Origin: Streptomyces sp. WAC 01529
GTDB lineage: Bacteria; Actinomycetota; Actinomycetes; Streptomycetales; Streptomycetaceae
Length of the DNA: 64,000 bases
Assembly: GCF_003945545.1 (NCBI RefSeq)
Contig: NZ_CP029617.1
Coordinates: forward strand, 2,677,001 to 2,741,000
Reading direction: 5' to 3'
Shown in pieces: positions 54,270 to 62,609 of the stretch (within the stretch, counting starts at the first letter, position 1; each line of letters opens with the position of its first letter). A program made the translations under genes and the position numbers. Under the pieces are notes generated by a model. The model was given only the letters and a program-made list of their open reading frames with translations. It was not told where the DNA came from and did no database searches.

Positions 54270-55703
54270 ATGTCTCGGACGTCCACCTCCAAGGACGCAG
54301 CACCAGCACCTGATGCGGCACCCAAGGCCGACTCCCCGCTCGTCCACGGCCTCAAGCAGCGGCACCTCTCCATGATCGCCCTCGGTGGCGTGATCGGCGC
54401 CGGGCTCTTCGTGGGCTCCGGGGCGGGCATCGCCGCGGCGGGGCCCTCGATCGTCCTCGCCTACGCGATATCCGGCGCGCTCGTCATGCTGGTGATGCGC
54501 ATGCTGGGCGAGATGTCGGCCGCGAACCCGGCCTCGGGCTCCTTCTCCGTCCACGCCGAGCGGGCCATCGGCCCCTGGGCGGGGTTCACCGCGGGCTGGG
54601 GCTTCTGGTTCCTGCTCTGCGTCGCCGTCGGGCTTGAGGGCATCGGCGCCGCGAACATCATGGTGGGCTGGTTCCCCGACACCCCCCAGTGGGCCTGGGT
54701 CGCCCTGTTCATGCTGGTCTTCAGCGGGGCGAACCTGACGGCCGTGAAGAACTTCGGCGAGTTCGAGTTCTGGTTCGCCGCCCTGAAGGTCGGCGCCATC
54801 GCGCTCTTCCTCGGCATCGGCGTCCTCGCGATCCTCGGCATCCTGCCCGGCTCGGACACCCCGGCCCCCGGCCTCGGGAACCTCACCGGCGAGGGCGGCT
54901 TCATGCCGAACGGCACGGACGGCCTGATCATCGGCCTCCTCGCCTCCGTCTTCGCGTACGGCGGCCTGGAGACCGTCACCATCGCGGCCGCGGAGTCCAA
55001 GAACCCGGTCCAGAGCGTCGCCAAGGCCGTACGTACGGCGATGTGGCGCATCGCCCTCTTCTACGTCGGCTCCATGCTCGTCGTCGTCACGCTGCTGCCG
55101 TGGGACAACAAGGAAGTCGTCGCCAAGGGCCCCTACGTCGCCACGCTCGACCACCTCGGCATCCCCGGCGCCGGCCAGATCATGAACGTCATCGTCCTGA
55201 TCGCCCTGCTCTCCGCGATGAACGCCAACATCTACGGCGCCTCCCGCATGTCGTACTCCCTGATCGAGCGGGGCCAGGGCCCCAAGGCCCTCGGCCGCGT
55301 CTTCAACGGCGTGCCGCGCCTGGCCGTCCTCGCCTCCTCGGTCTTCGGCTTCGTCTGCGTGCTGCTCAGCTACTGGAGCCCCGACAAGGTCTTCCCCTGG
55401 CTGCTCAACATGATCGGCGCGATGATCCTGGTCGTCTGGATCTTCATCGCCGTCTCGCAGCTGATCCTGCGCCGCAGGACGGAGCGGGACGAGCCGCAGA
55501 AGCTGGTCGTCAAGATGTGGGCGTACCCCTTCCTCACCTGGGTGGCGCTCGGCGGAATGGCGTACATCTTCTACTTGATGACGGAGCAGCCGGACACGCG
55601 GAAGCAGCTTCTGGCGACGGGCGCCCTGACGCTGGCGCTGGCCGTCGTCGGCTTCGTACGCCAGAAGATGGCGGAGCGCTCGGTGGCGGCGGTCGCCGAG
55701 TAG
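54270..55703 (+). CDS. Amino-acid permease (APC/AAT family), paralogue 3
   Basis: 477 residues from MSRTSTSKDAAPAPDAAPK. The permease core has SMIALGGVIGAGLFVGSGAG, NFGEFEFWFAALKVGAI and PGAGQIMNVIVLIALLSAMN. It follows paralogue 2 by 158 nt; a small hairpin (acgacg/cgtcgt) lies in the gap. A very strong terminator follows. Tandem duplication followed by specialisation is likely, since the N-terminal tails are unrelated while the cores are not. Confidence 0.92.
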   Translation: MSRTSTSKDAAPAPDAAPKADSPLVHGLKQRHLSMIALGGVIGAGLFVGSGAGIAAAGPSIVLAYAISGALVMLVMRMLGEMSAANPASGSFSVHAERAIGPWAGFTAGWGFWFLLCVAVGLEGIGAANIMVGWFPDTPQWAWVALFMLVFSGANLTAVKNFGEFEFWFAALKVGAIALFLGIGVLAILGILPGSDTPAPGLGNLTGEGGFMPNGTDGLIIGLLASVFAYGGLETVTIAAAESKNPVQSVAKAVRTAMWRIALFYVGSMLVVVTLLPWDNKEVVAKGPYVATLDHLGIPGAGQIMNVIVLIALLSAMNANIYGASRMSYSLIERGQGPKALGRVFNGVPRLAVLASSVFGFVCVLLSYWSPDKVFPWLLNMIGAMILVVWIFIAVSQLILRRRTERDEPQKLVVKMWAYPFLTWVALGGMAYIFYLMTEQPDTRKQLLATGALTLALAVVGFVRQKMAERSVAAVAE

Positions 55704-55720
55704 GGCATCGGTACGCACGT

Positions 55721-55758
55721 GAAGGGGCCCGGGGTCGACGACGACCCCGGGCCCCTTC
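55721..55758 (+). terminator. Terminator after permease 3
   Basis: A perfect 17-bp stem (55721-55737 with 55742-55758; gaaggggcccgggg ... ccccgggccccttc) and a 4-nt loop, 18 nt past the stop codon. It insulates the permease gene from sodF. Confidence 0.88.
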
Positions 55759-55851
55759 GGCGTATCTGCGCACCCGGCGTATCGGGTGTATCCGGCGGTC
55801 CTAGGACGAAGGGCTGATCAACTTCCGGGGACTCCTGCTGCTAGCCTGCAC

Positions 55852-55868
55852 TTGCATAGAGGTTGCAA
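55852..55868 (+). promoter_or_regulatory. Nur box upstream of sodF
   Basis: ttgcatagaggttgcaa reads TTGCAt-N5-TTGCAA, one mismatch from the nickel-responsive Nur operator TTGCAA-N5-TTGCAA known for Streptomyces sodF. It lies 45 nt before the sodF start, where a bound repressor would block transcription. It implies that sodF is switched off when Ni is sufficient. Confidence 0.88.
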
Positions 55869-55912
55869 TAAGCGCTTGGAACAAGCAGAGCAGCAGTCGG
55901 AGGGCTCGGACC

Positions 55913-56563
55913 ATGGCCATTTACACGCTTCCTGAACTTCCGTACGACTACGCGGCGCTCGAGCCGGTCATCAACCCGCAGATCATCGAGCTGCACCACG
56001 ACAAGCACCACGCGGCGTACGTCAAGGGCGCGAACGACACCCTTGAGCAGCTGGAGGAGGCGCGCGACAAGGAGACGTGGGGCGCCATCAACGGCCTGGA
56101 GAAGAACCTGGCCTTCCACCTCTCCGGCCACATCCTGCACAGCATCTACTGGCACAACATGAACAGCCCCAAGGACGGTGGCGGCGGCGAGCCGCTGGCC
56201 GCCGACGGTGTCGGCGAGCTTGCGGACGCGATCGCCGAGTCCTTCGGCTCCTTCGCCAAGTTCAAGGCCCAGCTGACCAAGGCCTCGGCGACCACGCAGG
56301 GTTCCGGCTGGGGCGTGCTCGCCTACGAGCCGCTCAGCGGCCGCCTCATCGTCGAGCAGGTCTACGACCACCAGGGCAACGTCGGCCAGGGCTCCACGCC
56401 GATCCTGGTCTTCGACGCCTGGGAGCACGCCTTCTACCTCCAGTACAAGAACCAGAAGGTCGACTTCATCGAGGCCATGTGGCAGGTCGTCAACTGGCAG
56501 GACGTCGCCAAGCGTTACGAGGCCGCCAAGCAGCGCGTGAACAGCCTGCTGCTGGCTCCCTGA
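55913..56563 (+). CDS. sodF: Iron (Fe/Zn-type) superoxide dismutase
   Basis: 216 residues, the Streptomyces SodF length: [32 protein letters not shown] with the first metal His, [12 protein letters not shown] with the second, and [14 protein letters not shown] with the Asp and last His. It dismutates superoxide in the cytoplasm when nickel for SodN is lacking. The gene has a Nur box upstream and a long 3' untranslated tail ending in a terminator, from which a regulatory RNA is probably processed. Confidence 0.96.
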   Translation: MAIYTLPELPYDYAALEPVINPQIIELHHDKHHAAYVKGANDTLEQLEEARDKETWGAINGLEKNLAFHLSGHILHSIYWHNMNSPKDGGGGEPLAADGVGELADAIAESFGSFAKFKAQLTKASATTQGSGWGVLAYEPLSGRLIVEQVYDHQGNVGQGSTPILVFDAWEHAFYLQYKNQKVDFIEAMWQVVNWQDVAKRYEAAKQRVNSLLLAP

Positions 56564-56691
56564 GGCTCTGGAAGCCCTGGAGGCGTCCCGCCCCGTGAGA
56601 ACGCCCTGCCTCGTGATCGTCTTCTCAACTTTCGCCGAGGCAGGCGGATAGACGAAAGGCCCCCGTGAGGACGTGACTCACGGGGGCCTTT
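56564..56691 (+). ncRNA. Putative s-SodF-like regulatory RNA in the sodF 3' UTR
   Basis: In S. coelicolor the sodF 3' UTR yields a stable small RNA that pairs with the sodN mRNA leader. Here the 128-nt 3' UTR contains the pyrimidine-rich tract cgtcttctcaactttcg (about 56618-56634), antisense to a purine-rich Shine-Dalgarno-like sequence of the kind gaaagttgagaag, followed by ccgaggcaggcgg. It ends at a 15-bp terminator. sodN is not in this window, so the pairing cannot be verified here. Confidence 0.6.
56655..56691. terminator. Terminator of sodF
   Basis: aaaggcccccgtgag (56655-56669) and ctcacgggggccttt (56677-56691) form a perfect 15-bp stem with a 7-nt loop. It lies between the convergent sodF and nitroreductase-like genes and suits both directions. 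Confidence 0.9.
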
Positions 56692-56745
56692 CGGTGGCTC
56701 TGGGGCCGGCTCCGGGGGGGGCCGGGGAGTGGCTCTGGGGGTGGG

Positions 56746-57387
56746 TCAGTCGAAGATGGGGCCCTGCGTGCGCGTGCGCTTGATCTCGTAGAAGCCCGGC
56801 GTCGAGGCGACGAGCAGCGTGCCGTCCCACAGGCGTGCCGCGGCCTCGCCCTTGGGGGCCGGGGTGACGACCGGGCCGAAGAAGGCGACCTGCTCGCCGT
56901 CGGCGCCGGGGACGGCGATGACGGGCGTACCGACGTCCTGGCCGACCTTGTCGATGCCCTCCTTGTGGGAGGCGCGCAGCTCGGCGTCGTACGCGTCGGA
57001 GTCCATGTGGTCGGCCAGCTCCGCGGGGAGGCCGACCTCCTCCAGGGCCGCGACGACGGCCTCGCGGGTGGCGCCCTCGCCGCGGTTGTGGAAGCGGGTG
57101 CCGAGCGCGGTGTAGAGCTTGCCGGTGATCTCCTCGCCGTGCTTCTGCTGGGCGGCGATCACCACGCGCACCGGGCCCCAGGCCTGGGTCGCGAGCATCT
57201 CGCGGTACTCCTCGGGAAGCTCGTCGAGCCGGTTCTCGTTCAGGACGGCGAGGCTCATCACGTGCCAGCGGACCTCGACGTCGCGGACCTTCTCGACCTC
57301 CAGCATCCAGCGCGACGTCATCCACGCCCAGGGGCACAGCGGGTCGAACCAGAAGTCGACCGGGGTCTTGCCGTTGTTCTCGGACAT
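56746..57387 (-). CDS. DsbA-fold mycothiol-dependent nitroreductase-like protein (Rv2466c family)
   Basis: 213 residues from the ATG at 57387 (MSENNGKTPVDFWFDPLCPW), preceded by GGGAGAG. The thioredoxin-fold active site is CPWAW (single Cys, CPWx type), the cis-Pro loop GTPVIAVPG, with an all-helical insert between. Mycobacterial Rv2466c uses mycothiol to reduce nitro compounds and peroxides. A SigR-type promoter lies upstream, as expected for thiol-stress control. Confidence 0.9.
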   Translation of the reverse strand: MSENNGKTPVDFWFDPLCPWAWMTSRWMLEVEKVRDVEVRWHVMSLAVLNENRLDELPEEYREMLATQAWGPVRVVIAAQQKHGEEITGKLYTALGTRFHNRGEGATREAVVAALEEVGLPAELADHMDSDAYDAELRASHKEGIDKVGQDVGTPVIAVPGADGEQVAFFGPVVTPAPKGEAAARLWDGTLLVASTPGFYEIKRTRTQGPIFD

Positions 57388-57426
57388 GTCTCTCCCTAGG
57401 GAATGTGTTCGGCGCCTGGGGAGGGG

Positions 57427-57454
57427 AACGTCAGGGGTCCGCCAGGGCATTCCC
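57427..57454 (-). promoter_or_regulatory. SigR-type promoter of the nitroreductase-like gene
   Basis: The minus strand carries GGGAAT (57454-57449), 19 nt, then GTT (57429-57427), fitting the SigR consensus GGAAT-N18/19-GTT. The predicted transcription start would leave a leader of about 30 nt before the ATG at 57387. SigR controls thiol-oxidative stress genes in Streptomyces. Confidence 0.75.
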
Positions 57455-57535
57455 GGATGTCGGCCGACAAGGGCACATGCGAGGATCGTAGACATTCGTA
57501 CGAGTCATGATGCGAGTCACAAGGGAGTGCCGCCC

Positions 57536-60100
57536 GTGCCCGGTGAGAATCTGTCCCGCGACGAGGCCCGCGAGAGGGCCGCGCTGCTGTCCGTCGATGG
57601 CTATGAGGTCTTTCTCGACCTGCGCTCGGCGCTCGGCGAGAGCGGTCAGGAGCCGCGCACGTTCCGCTCGGTGACCACGATCCGCTTCCGCGCCGAGCCG
57701 GGCGCCGCGAGCTTCGCGGACCTGGTCGCGCCGAGCGTCACGGCCCTGTCCCTCAACGGCAAGGACCTGGACCCCGCCGAGGCCTTCGACGGCACCAGGA
57801 TCACGCTGGAGGAGCTGGCCGAGGAGAACGAACTGGTGGTGGACGCCCAGTGCGCCTACAGCCGCACCGGTGAGGGCATGCACCGCTTCGTCGACCCCGA
57901 GGACGGCGAGGTCTACCTCTACACGCAGTACGAGCCGGCGGACGCCCGCCGCGTCTTCGCCAACTTCGAGCAGCCGGACCTGAAAGCGCCCTACCGCTTC
58001 TCCGTGAAGGCGCCCGAGGGCTGGACGGTGTGGTCGAACGGCGTCGGCGAACTGACCGACGGCGTCTGGAAGTTCGCCGAGACCAAGCCGATCTCCACGT
58101 ACATCACGGCGATCGTGGCCGGCCCGTACCACTATGTGACGGACTCCTACGAGCGCGTCCTCGACGACGGCACGCGCCTGGAGATCCCCCTCGGCGCGAT
58201 GTGCCGCAAGGGCCTCGCCCCGCACTTCGACGCCGACGACGTCTTCCTGGTGACCAAGCAGGGCCTGGACTTCTTCCACGACAACTTCGACTACCCCTAC
58301 CCCTTCGGGAAGTACGACCAGGCGTTCGTGCCGGAGTACAACCTGGGCGCGATGGAGAACCCCGGCCTGGTCACGTTCCGCGAGGAGTTCATCTTCCGCG
58401 GCAAGGTGACCCAGGCGTCGTACGAGCGCCGGGCCAACGTGATCCTCCACGAGATGGCCCACATGTGGTTCGGCGACCTGGTCACCATGCGGTGGTGGGA
58501 CGACCTGTGGCTCAAGGAGTCCTTCGCCGACTTCATGGGCTCCTTCTCGATGGTCGAGGCGACCCGCTTCACCAACGGCTGGATCACCTTCGCCAACAAC
58601 CGCAAGGCGTGGGCCTACCGCGCCGACCAGCTGCCCTCCACGCACCCGGTCACGGCCGACATCCGCGACCTGGAGGACGCCAAGCTCAACTTCGACGGGA
58701 TCACGTACGCCAAGGGCGCCTCGGTCCTCAAACAGCTCGTCGCCTACGTGGGGCGCGAGGCGTTCCTTGAGGGCGCCCGGCGCTACTTCAAGCGCCACGC
58801 GTACGGCAACACGGTCCTCGGCGACCTGCTCTCGGTCCTGGAGGAGACCTCCGGGCGCGACATGACCTCCTGGTCGCGGTCCTGGCTCCAGACGGCGGGC
58901 GTCAACTCCCTCACCCCCCAGGTCATCCTGAACGCGGAGGGCCGGATCACCGAGCTTTCCGTGCTCCAGGAGGCCGCCGAGTCCCACCCCGAGCTGCGCC
59001 CGCACCGGGTGGCGGTGGGCCTGTACCGCAGGGAGGCCGGTGGCGCCCTGGAGCGGTACGCCCGCGCGGAGGTCGATGTCGACGGGCCGCGCACGGTGGT
59101 GGCCGAGCTGGCCGGTGAGGCGGCGCCCGAGCTGATCCTGGCCAACGACGACGACCTGACGTACTGCAAGCTCCGCTTCGACGAGAACTCCCTCGCGACG
59201 CTGCGGGAACACCTGGGCGACATCACCGACCCGCTGGCCCGCGCGCTGTGCTGGTCGGCGCTGTGGAACCTCACGCGGGACGGCCTCATGCCCGCCCGTG
59301 ACTTCATCGGGCTCGTGCTGCGCTTCGCCGGGCAGGAGAGCGACATCGGCGTGCTTCAGATGCTGCACGCGTGGACCAACTCCGCCCTGACGCACTACGC
59401 CGCGCCCGGCTGGCGCGAGGAGGGCGGCCGGGCGCTCGCCGAGGGGGCCCTGCGGGAGCTGCGGCTCGCGGAGCCGGGGAGCCAGCACCAGCTGACGTGG
59501 GCGCGCTTCTTCGCGGCGGTGGCCTCGTCGCCTGCGGACCTGCAACTCCTCCAGGGCCTGCTCGCCGGTACGGCCAAGATCGACGGCCTGGAGATCGACC
59601 AGGAGCTGCGCTGGGCCCTGCTCGGCCCGCTCGCCGCGCACGGCGCCGCCGACGAGGAGGTCCTCGCGGCCGAGCTGGCCCGGGACGACACGGCTTCCGG
59701 CAAGCGGCACCAGGTGCGGTGTCTGGCCGCGCGGCCCTCGGCGGCGGTCAAGGCGCAGGCGTGGGCCTCCGTGGTGGAGTCGGACGCGCTGTCGAACGCG
59801 CTGGTCGAGGCGACGATCTCCGGCTTCGCGCAGCCGTCGCAGCGGGAGCTTGTCGCTCCCTACGTCTCGAAGTACTTCGACGCGATCGAGCGCGTCTGGT
59901 CGGAGCGGTCCATCCAGATCGGCATGGATGTGGTGCGGGGCCTGTTCCCGCACCTGCGGGACGACGAGGGGACACTGACGGCGACGGACGCGTGGCTGAC
60001 GTCCCACGCCTCGGCTCCCCCGGCCCTGCGCCGCCTGGTCCTGGAAGCCCGCGACGACCTCGCCCGCGCGCTGCGGGCGCAGGCTTGCGACGGGGGGTAG
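57536..60100 (+). CDS. pepN: Aminopeptidase N (M1 family metallopeptidase)
   Basis: 854 residues from the GTG at 57536 (PGENLSRDEARERAALLSVD), behind AAGGGAG. Substrate-anchoring GAMEN is in NLGAMENPGLVTF. The zinc site is HEMAHMWFGDLVT (HExxH) with the third ligand Glu 18 residues on (DLWLKESFADFMG). The C-terminal helical ERAP1-like domain spans about 520-850. It removes N-terminal residues from peptides in the cytoplasm. An in-frame GTG three codons upstream is possible but too close to the ribosome-binding site. Confidence 0.95.
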   Translation: MPGENLSRDEARERAALLSVDGYEVFLDLRSALGESGQEPRTFRSVTTIRFRAEPGAASFADLVAPSVTALSLNGKDLDPAEAFDGTRITLEELAEENELVVDAQCAYSRTGEGMHRFVDPEDGEVYLYTQYEPADARRVFANFEQPDLKAPYRFSVKAPEGWTVWSNGVGELTDGVWKFAETKPISTYITAIVAGPYHYVTDSYERVLDDGTRLEIPLGAMCRKGLAPHFDADDVFLVTKQGLDFFHDNFDYPYPFGKYDQAFVPEYNLGAMENPGLVTFREEFIFRGKVTQASYERRANVILHEMAHMWFGDLVTMRWWDDLWLKESFADFMGSFSMVEATRFTNGWITFANNRKAWAYRADQLPSTHPVTADIRDLEDAKLNFDGITYAKGASVLKQLVAYVGREAFLEGARRYFKRHAYGNTVLGDLLSVLEETSGRDMTSWSRSWLQTAGVNSLTPQVILNAEGRITELSVLQEAAESHPELRPHRVAVGLYRREAGGALERYARAEVDVDGPRTVVAELAGEAAPELILANDDDLTYCKLRFDENSLATLREHLGDITDPLARALCWSALWNLTRDGLMPARDFIGLVLRFAGQESDIGVLQMLHAWTNSALTHYAAPGWREEGGRALAEGALRELRLAEPGSQHQLTWARFFAAVASSPADLQLLQGLLAGTAKIDGLEIDQELRWALLGPLAAHGAADEEVLAAELARDDTASGKRHQVRCLAARPSAAVKAQAWASVVESDALSNALVEATISGFAQPSQRELVAPYVSKYFDAIERVWSERSIQIGMDVVRGLFPHLRDDEGTLTATDAWLTSHASAPPALRRLVLEARDDLARALRAQACDGG

Positions 60101-60239
60101 GGGGCCTGGGGCGAGGGCGCCGGGTGGGGGGAGATCATCGGCAGTCGAACGCTTGCGCTTTAGGGCGAGGTTGTCCAGGTTTGTCGACGGCTGTGTAACA
60201 GCGGTTAGAACGCCGAGCCCGCCAGGGAACGACCCCGGC

Positions 60240-61307
60240 ATGAACCACAACGCCCCGCTCTCCCCGCTCCCCCTCCACCACCTCTCCCACATCCGGCCCC
60301 GCGTCCTGAGCACCGCCCAGCTCCGCACGCACGGCGTCTCCCCGGCCGACCTCGGCGCCCACTGCCGGCCGGGCGGGCCCTGGCAGCAACTCCTGCCAGG
60401 GGTATGCCTGTTGCACCCCGGCCCGCCCACCAGCGAGGAGCGGCTGCACGGCGCCCTGCTGTACGCGGGGCGCCCGCCCGTCCGCGAGGCCCGCGCCATG
60501 CCCGCCCAGCCCGGCGCGGGCGAACCACACGCCCCGTACGCCGACGCGATGATCACGGGCCTCGCCGCCCTCACCCTGCACCGCTTCTCGTCCGCTCCCC
60601 CGCTGCTCACCCTCGACCGCATCGACGTCCTGGTGCCCCGCACCCGCCGCCTGCGCTCCGTCGGCTTCGTACGGCTGGTGCGCGGCGCCGCGATGCCCAC
60701 TCCCCAGCTCATCACGGGCGTCCCCGTGGCCCCGGTGGCCCGCGCGCTCGCCGACGCGGTGGCGCAGCTCACCGAGGCCGGTGCCGTACGGCGCCTGCTC
60801 ACCGAGGCGGTGCGCGGCGGGCACTGCGAACCGGCCGCCATCGTGCGGGAGTTGACCCATGCCCGGCTGCTGAACCTGCCGCACGTCGTGGACGCCGTGG
60901 ACTCCCTGCTCGCCGAGGGGCGGGCCATCGCGGAGGACAGGCTCTACCGACTGGTCGCCGAGCACGGCCTGCCCGCCCCGCTGTGGAACGTAGACCTGCG
61001 CCTGCCCGGCGGCCCCCACCTCGGCGGCGTCGACGCCTACTGGCCCGACCACGCCGTCGCCGTCGAGCTGGACACCCGCGCGCCCCGCCAGGGCCCCCGG
61101 CAGGGCTCCCGGCAGGACGACGACGGCCTGTGGTCCGAGTACGCCCGCAAGCGCGAGCACTTGGAGCGGCTCGGCATCACCGTCGTACACATCACCCCGA
61201 GGAAGCTGCGGGACTCGGCGGAGCAGCAGGCGGCCGTCGTGCGGACGGCGCTGATGGCGTCGGACGACCGCGACCCGGCGGCGTATGTCGTGGTGCTCCC
61301 CCGTTGA
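60240..61307 (+). CDS. AbiEi-like protein with a PD-(D/E)XK endonuclease-type C-terminus
   Basis: 355 residues from MNHNAPLSPLPLHHLSH. The N-terminal 100 residues resemble the AbiEi antitoxin winged-helix (VLSTAQLRTHGVSPADLGAH ... WQQLLPGVCLLHPG). The centre matches the AbiEi C-terminal region (HRIDV-type VLVPRTRR, VPVAPVARALADAVAQL). The last 110 residues look like the DUF559/Vsr-like endonuclease fold: GGVDAYWPDHAVAVELD with candidate Asp and Glu, then RKREHLERLGITVVHITPRKLR. No AbiEii toxin is adjacent. The three-part arrangement is common but uncharacterised in actinobacteria. Confidence 0.75.
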   Translation: MNHNAPLSPLPLHHLSHIRPRVLSTAQLRTHGVSPADLGAHCRPGGPWQQLLPGVCLLHPGPPTSEERLHGALLYAGRPPVREARAMPAQPGAGEPHAPYADAMITGLAALTLHRFSSAPPLLTLDRIDVLVPRTRRLRSVGFVRLVRGAAMPTPQLITGVPVAPVARALADAVAQLTEAGAVRRLLTEAVRGGHCEPAAIVRELTHARLLNLPHVVDAVDSLLAEGRAIAEDRLYRLVAEHGLPAPLWNVDLRLPGGPHLGGVDAYWPDHAVAVELDTRAPRQGPRQGSRQDDDGLWSEYARKREHLERLGITVVHITPRKLRDSAEQQAAVVRTALMASDDRDPAAYVVVLPR

Positions 61308-61323
61308 CGGCCGCCCCCCGCCG

Positions 61324-62520
61324 CTAGCTCTTCGCGCAGAACTCCGCCTCCAGGACCGCCTCCCGGTCCCCGCCAGGCCCGTTGAAGTTGAGCGCCAGCG
61401 CGTGGCGGCCGTCCGCCGTCACCCCGGCCAGGGACGCCGAACCGTGGATGTCGCCGCTGTGGCCCCAGACGACCGTGCCGCAGGAGGTCCTGTAGGGCTC
61501 GATGCCGAGGCCGTAGCGCCGGCCCGGTCGGTCCTCGCCCTTCGGTACGGCACTCTTCATCGCGGCGAGCTGCCGTTTCGGCAGGAGCTTGCCGCGCAGC
61601 AGGGCGGTGTAGAAGCGGTTCAGGTCCGCCGAGTTCGAGATCATCTCCCCCGCCGGGCCCGCCACGGACGGGTTGAGCGAGGTCACGTCGTGGTTCTTGG
61701 CGTCGGGGGCGCCGGAGAGCTTGGTGTAGGCGCGCGAACTGGGCCGCGGCATGGCCGACTTCGTGCCGGGCGCGCTGGTGGCGCGCAGGCCGAGCGGTTC
61801 GATGACGCGCTGCCTGATCGCCGTCCCGTACGGCACGCCCGTGACCTTCTCGATGATCATTCCGGCGAGTTCGTAATTGGTGTTGGAGTACTGCCAGCCG
61901 GTGCCGGGCGCGAAGTCCGGCTTGTGGCGCATGGCGATCGCGACCTGCTGCCTGGGCGTCCAGGTGTCGTAGCGGTGGGCGAGGAAGTTCTCGGTGAACA
62001 CCTTCCGCCTGAAGCCCGGGTCGGCCGTGACGTTGTAGATCCCGCTGGTGTGGTTGAGGAGTTGGCGCACGGTGATCCGGTCGCCGTCGTGGCCGTTCCC
62101 CTCGACCACGCCCGGCAGCCACTTGCCGACCTTGTCGTCGAGGTCCAGCCCGCCCTCGGCCTCCAGCTGGAGGAGGACGGTGGCGACGAAGGTCTTGGTG
62201 ACGCTGCCGATGCGGTAGCGGTCGTGGGCGCCGCGCGGGCTCTGGTTCCTGAGGTCGCCGAGGCCCGCGGCGGCGTTCCAGGCGCCGTGCCGGTCCCGCG
62301 CCTGGGCAGTCACGCCGGGGGCGTCCTCGTTCAGGGCGGCCTCCATCGCACGCCGCGTCGCGCGGTGCCGGTCGCCGTCCCCGAGCGCCGCGCTCCCAGG
62401 CCCGGCGTACGCGGATGTCGCCTGCCCAGACGCGGCGTACGCGGGTGCCGCGAACGCTCCTGCCACCACCGTCACGGCGATCACCGCCGCCACACCTGCC
62501 CGCCCCTTCGGCACTGCCAT
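61324..62520 (-). CDS. Exported serine hydrolase (class C beta-lactamase/DD-peptidase fold)
   Basis: 398 residues with a signal peptide (VAAVIAVTVVAGAFAAPAYA, cut near 29). Active-site motifs: SVTK (Ser-x-x-Lys, near 106-109), YSNT (Tyr-x-Asn, near 213), and HSGD in the KTG position. The family covers D-alanyl-D-alanine carboxypeptidases, esterases and beta-lactamases, and the motif set is closest to the R61-type DD-peptidase. It sits convergently with the AbiEi-like gene (16-nt gap). Confidence 0.9.
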   Translation of the reverse strand: MAVPKGRAGVAAVIAVTVVAGAFAAPAYAASGQATSAYAGPGSAALGDGDRHRATRRAMEAALNEDAPGVTAQARDRHGAWNAAAGLGDLRNQSPRGAHDRYRIGSVTKTFVATVLLQLEAEGGLDLDDKVGKWLPGVVEGNGHDGDRITVRQLLNHTSGIYNVTADPGFRRKVFTENFLAHRYDTWTPRQQVAIAMRHKPDFAPGTGWQYSNTNYELAGMIIEKVTGVPYGTAIRQRVIEPLGLRATSAPGTKSAMPRPSSRAYTKLSGAPDAKNHDVTSLNPSVAGPAGEMISNSADLNRFYTALLRGKLLPKRQLAAMKSAVPKGEDRPGRRYGLGIEPYRTSCGTVVWGHSGDIHGSASLAGVTADGRHALALNFNGPGGDREAVLEAEFCAKS

Positions 62521-62609
62521 TTCCCGCCCCTTCCGGCCACACTGCTGTCGGTCAAGGGGACCCGTGGACCGGCTCGGAGGTTGAGCGGGGGCGGGCGGCC
62601 AGGCCCGGC

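Noticed and set aside
57431..60928. A 1165-codon minus-strand frame antisense to pepN
   Set aside because: PepN on the plus strand has GAMEN and HExxH motifs; the antisense frame has none.
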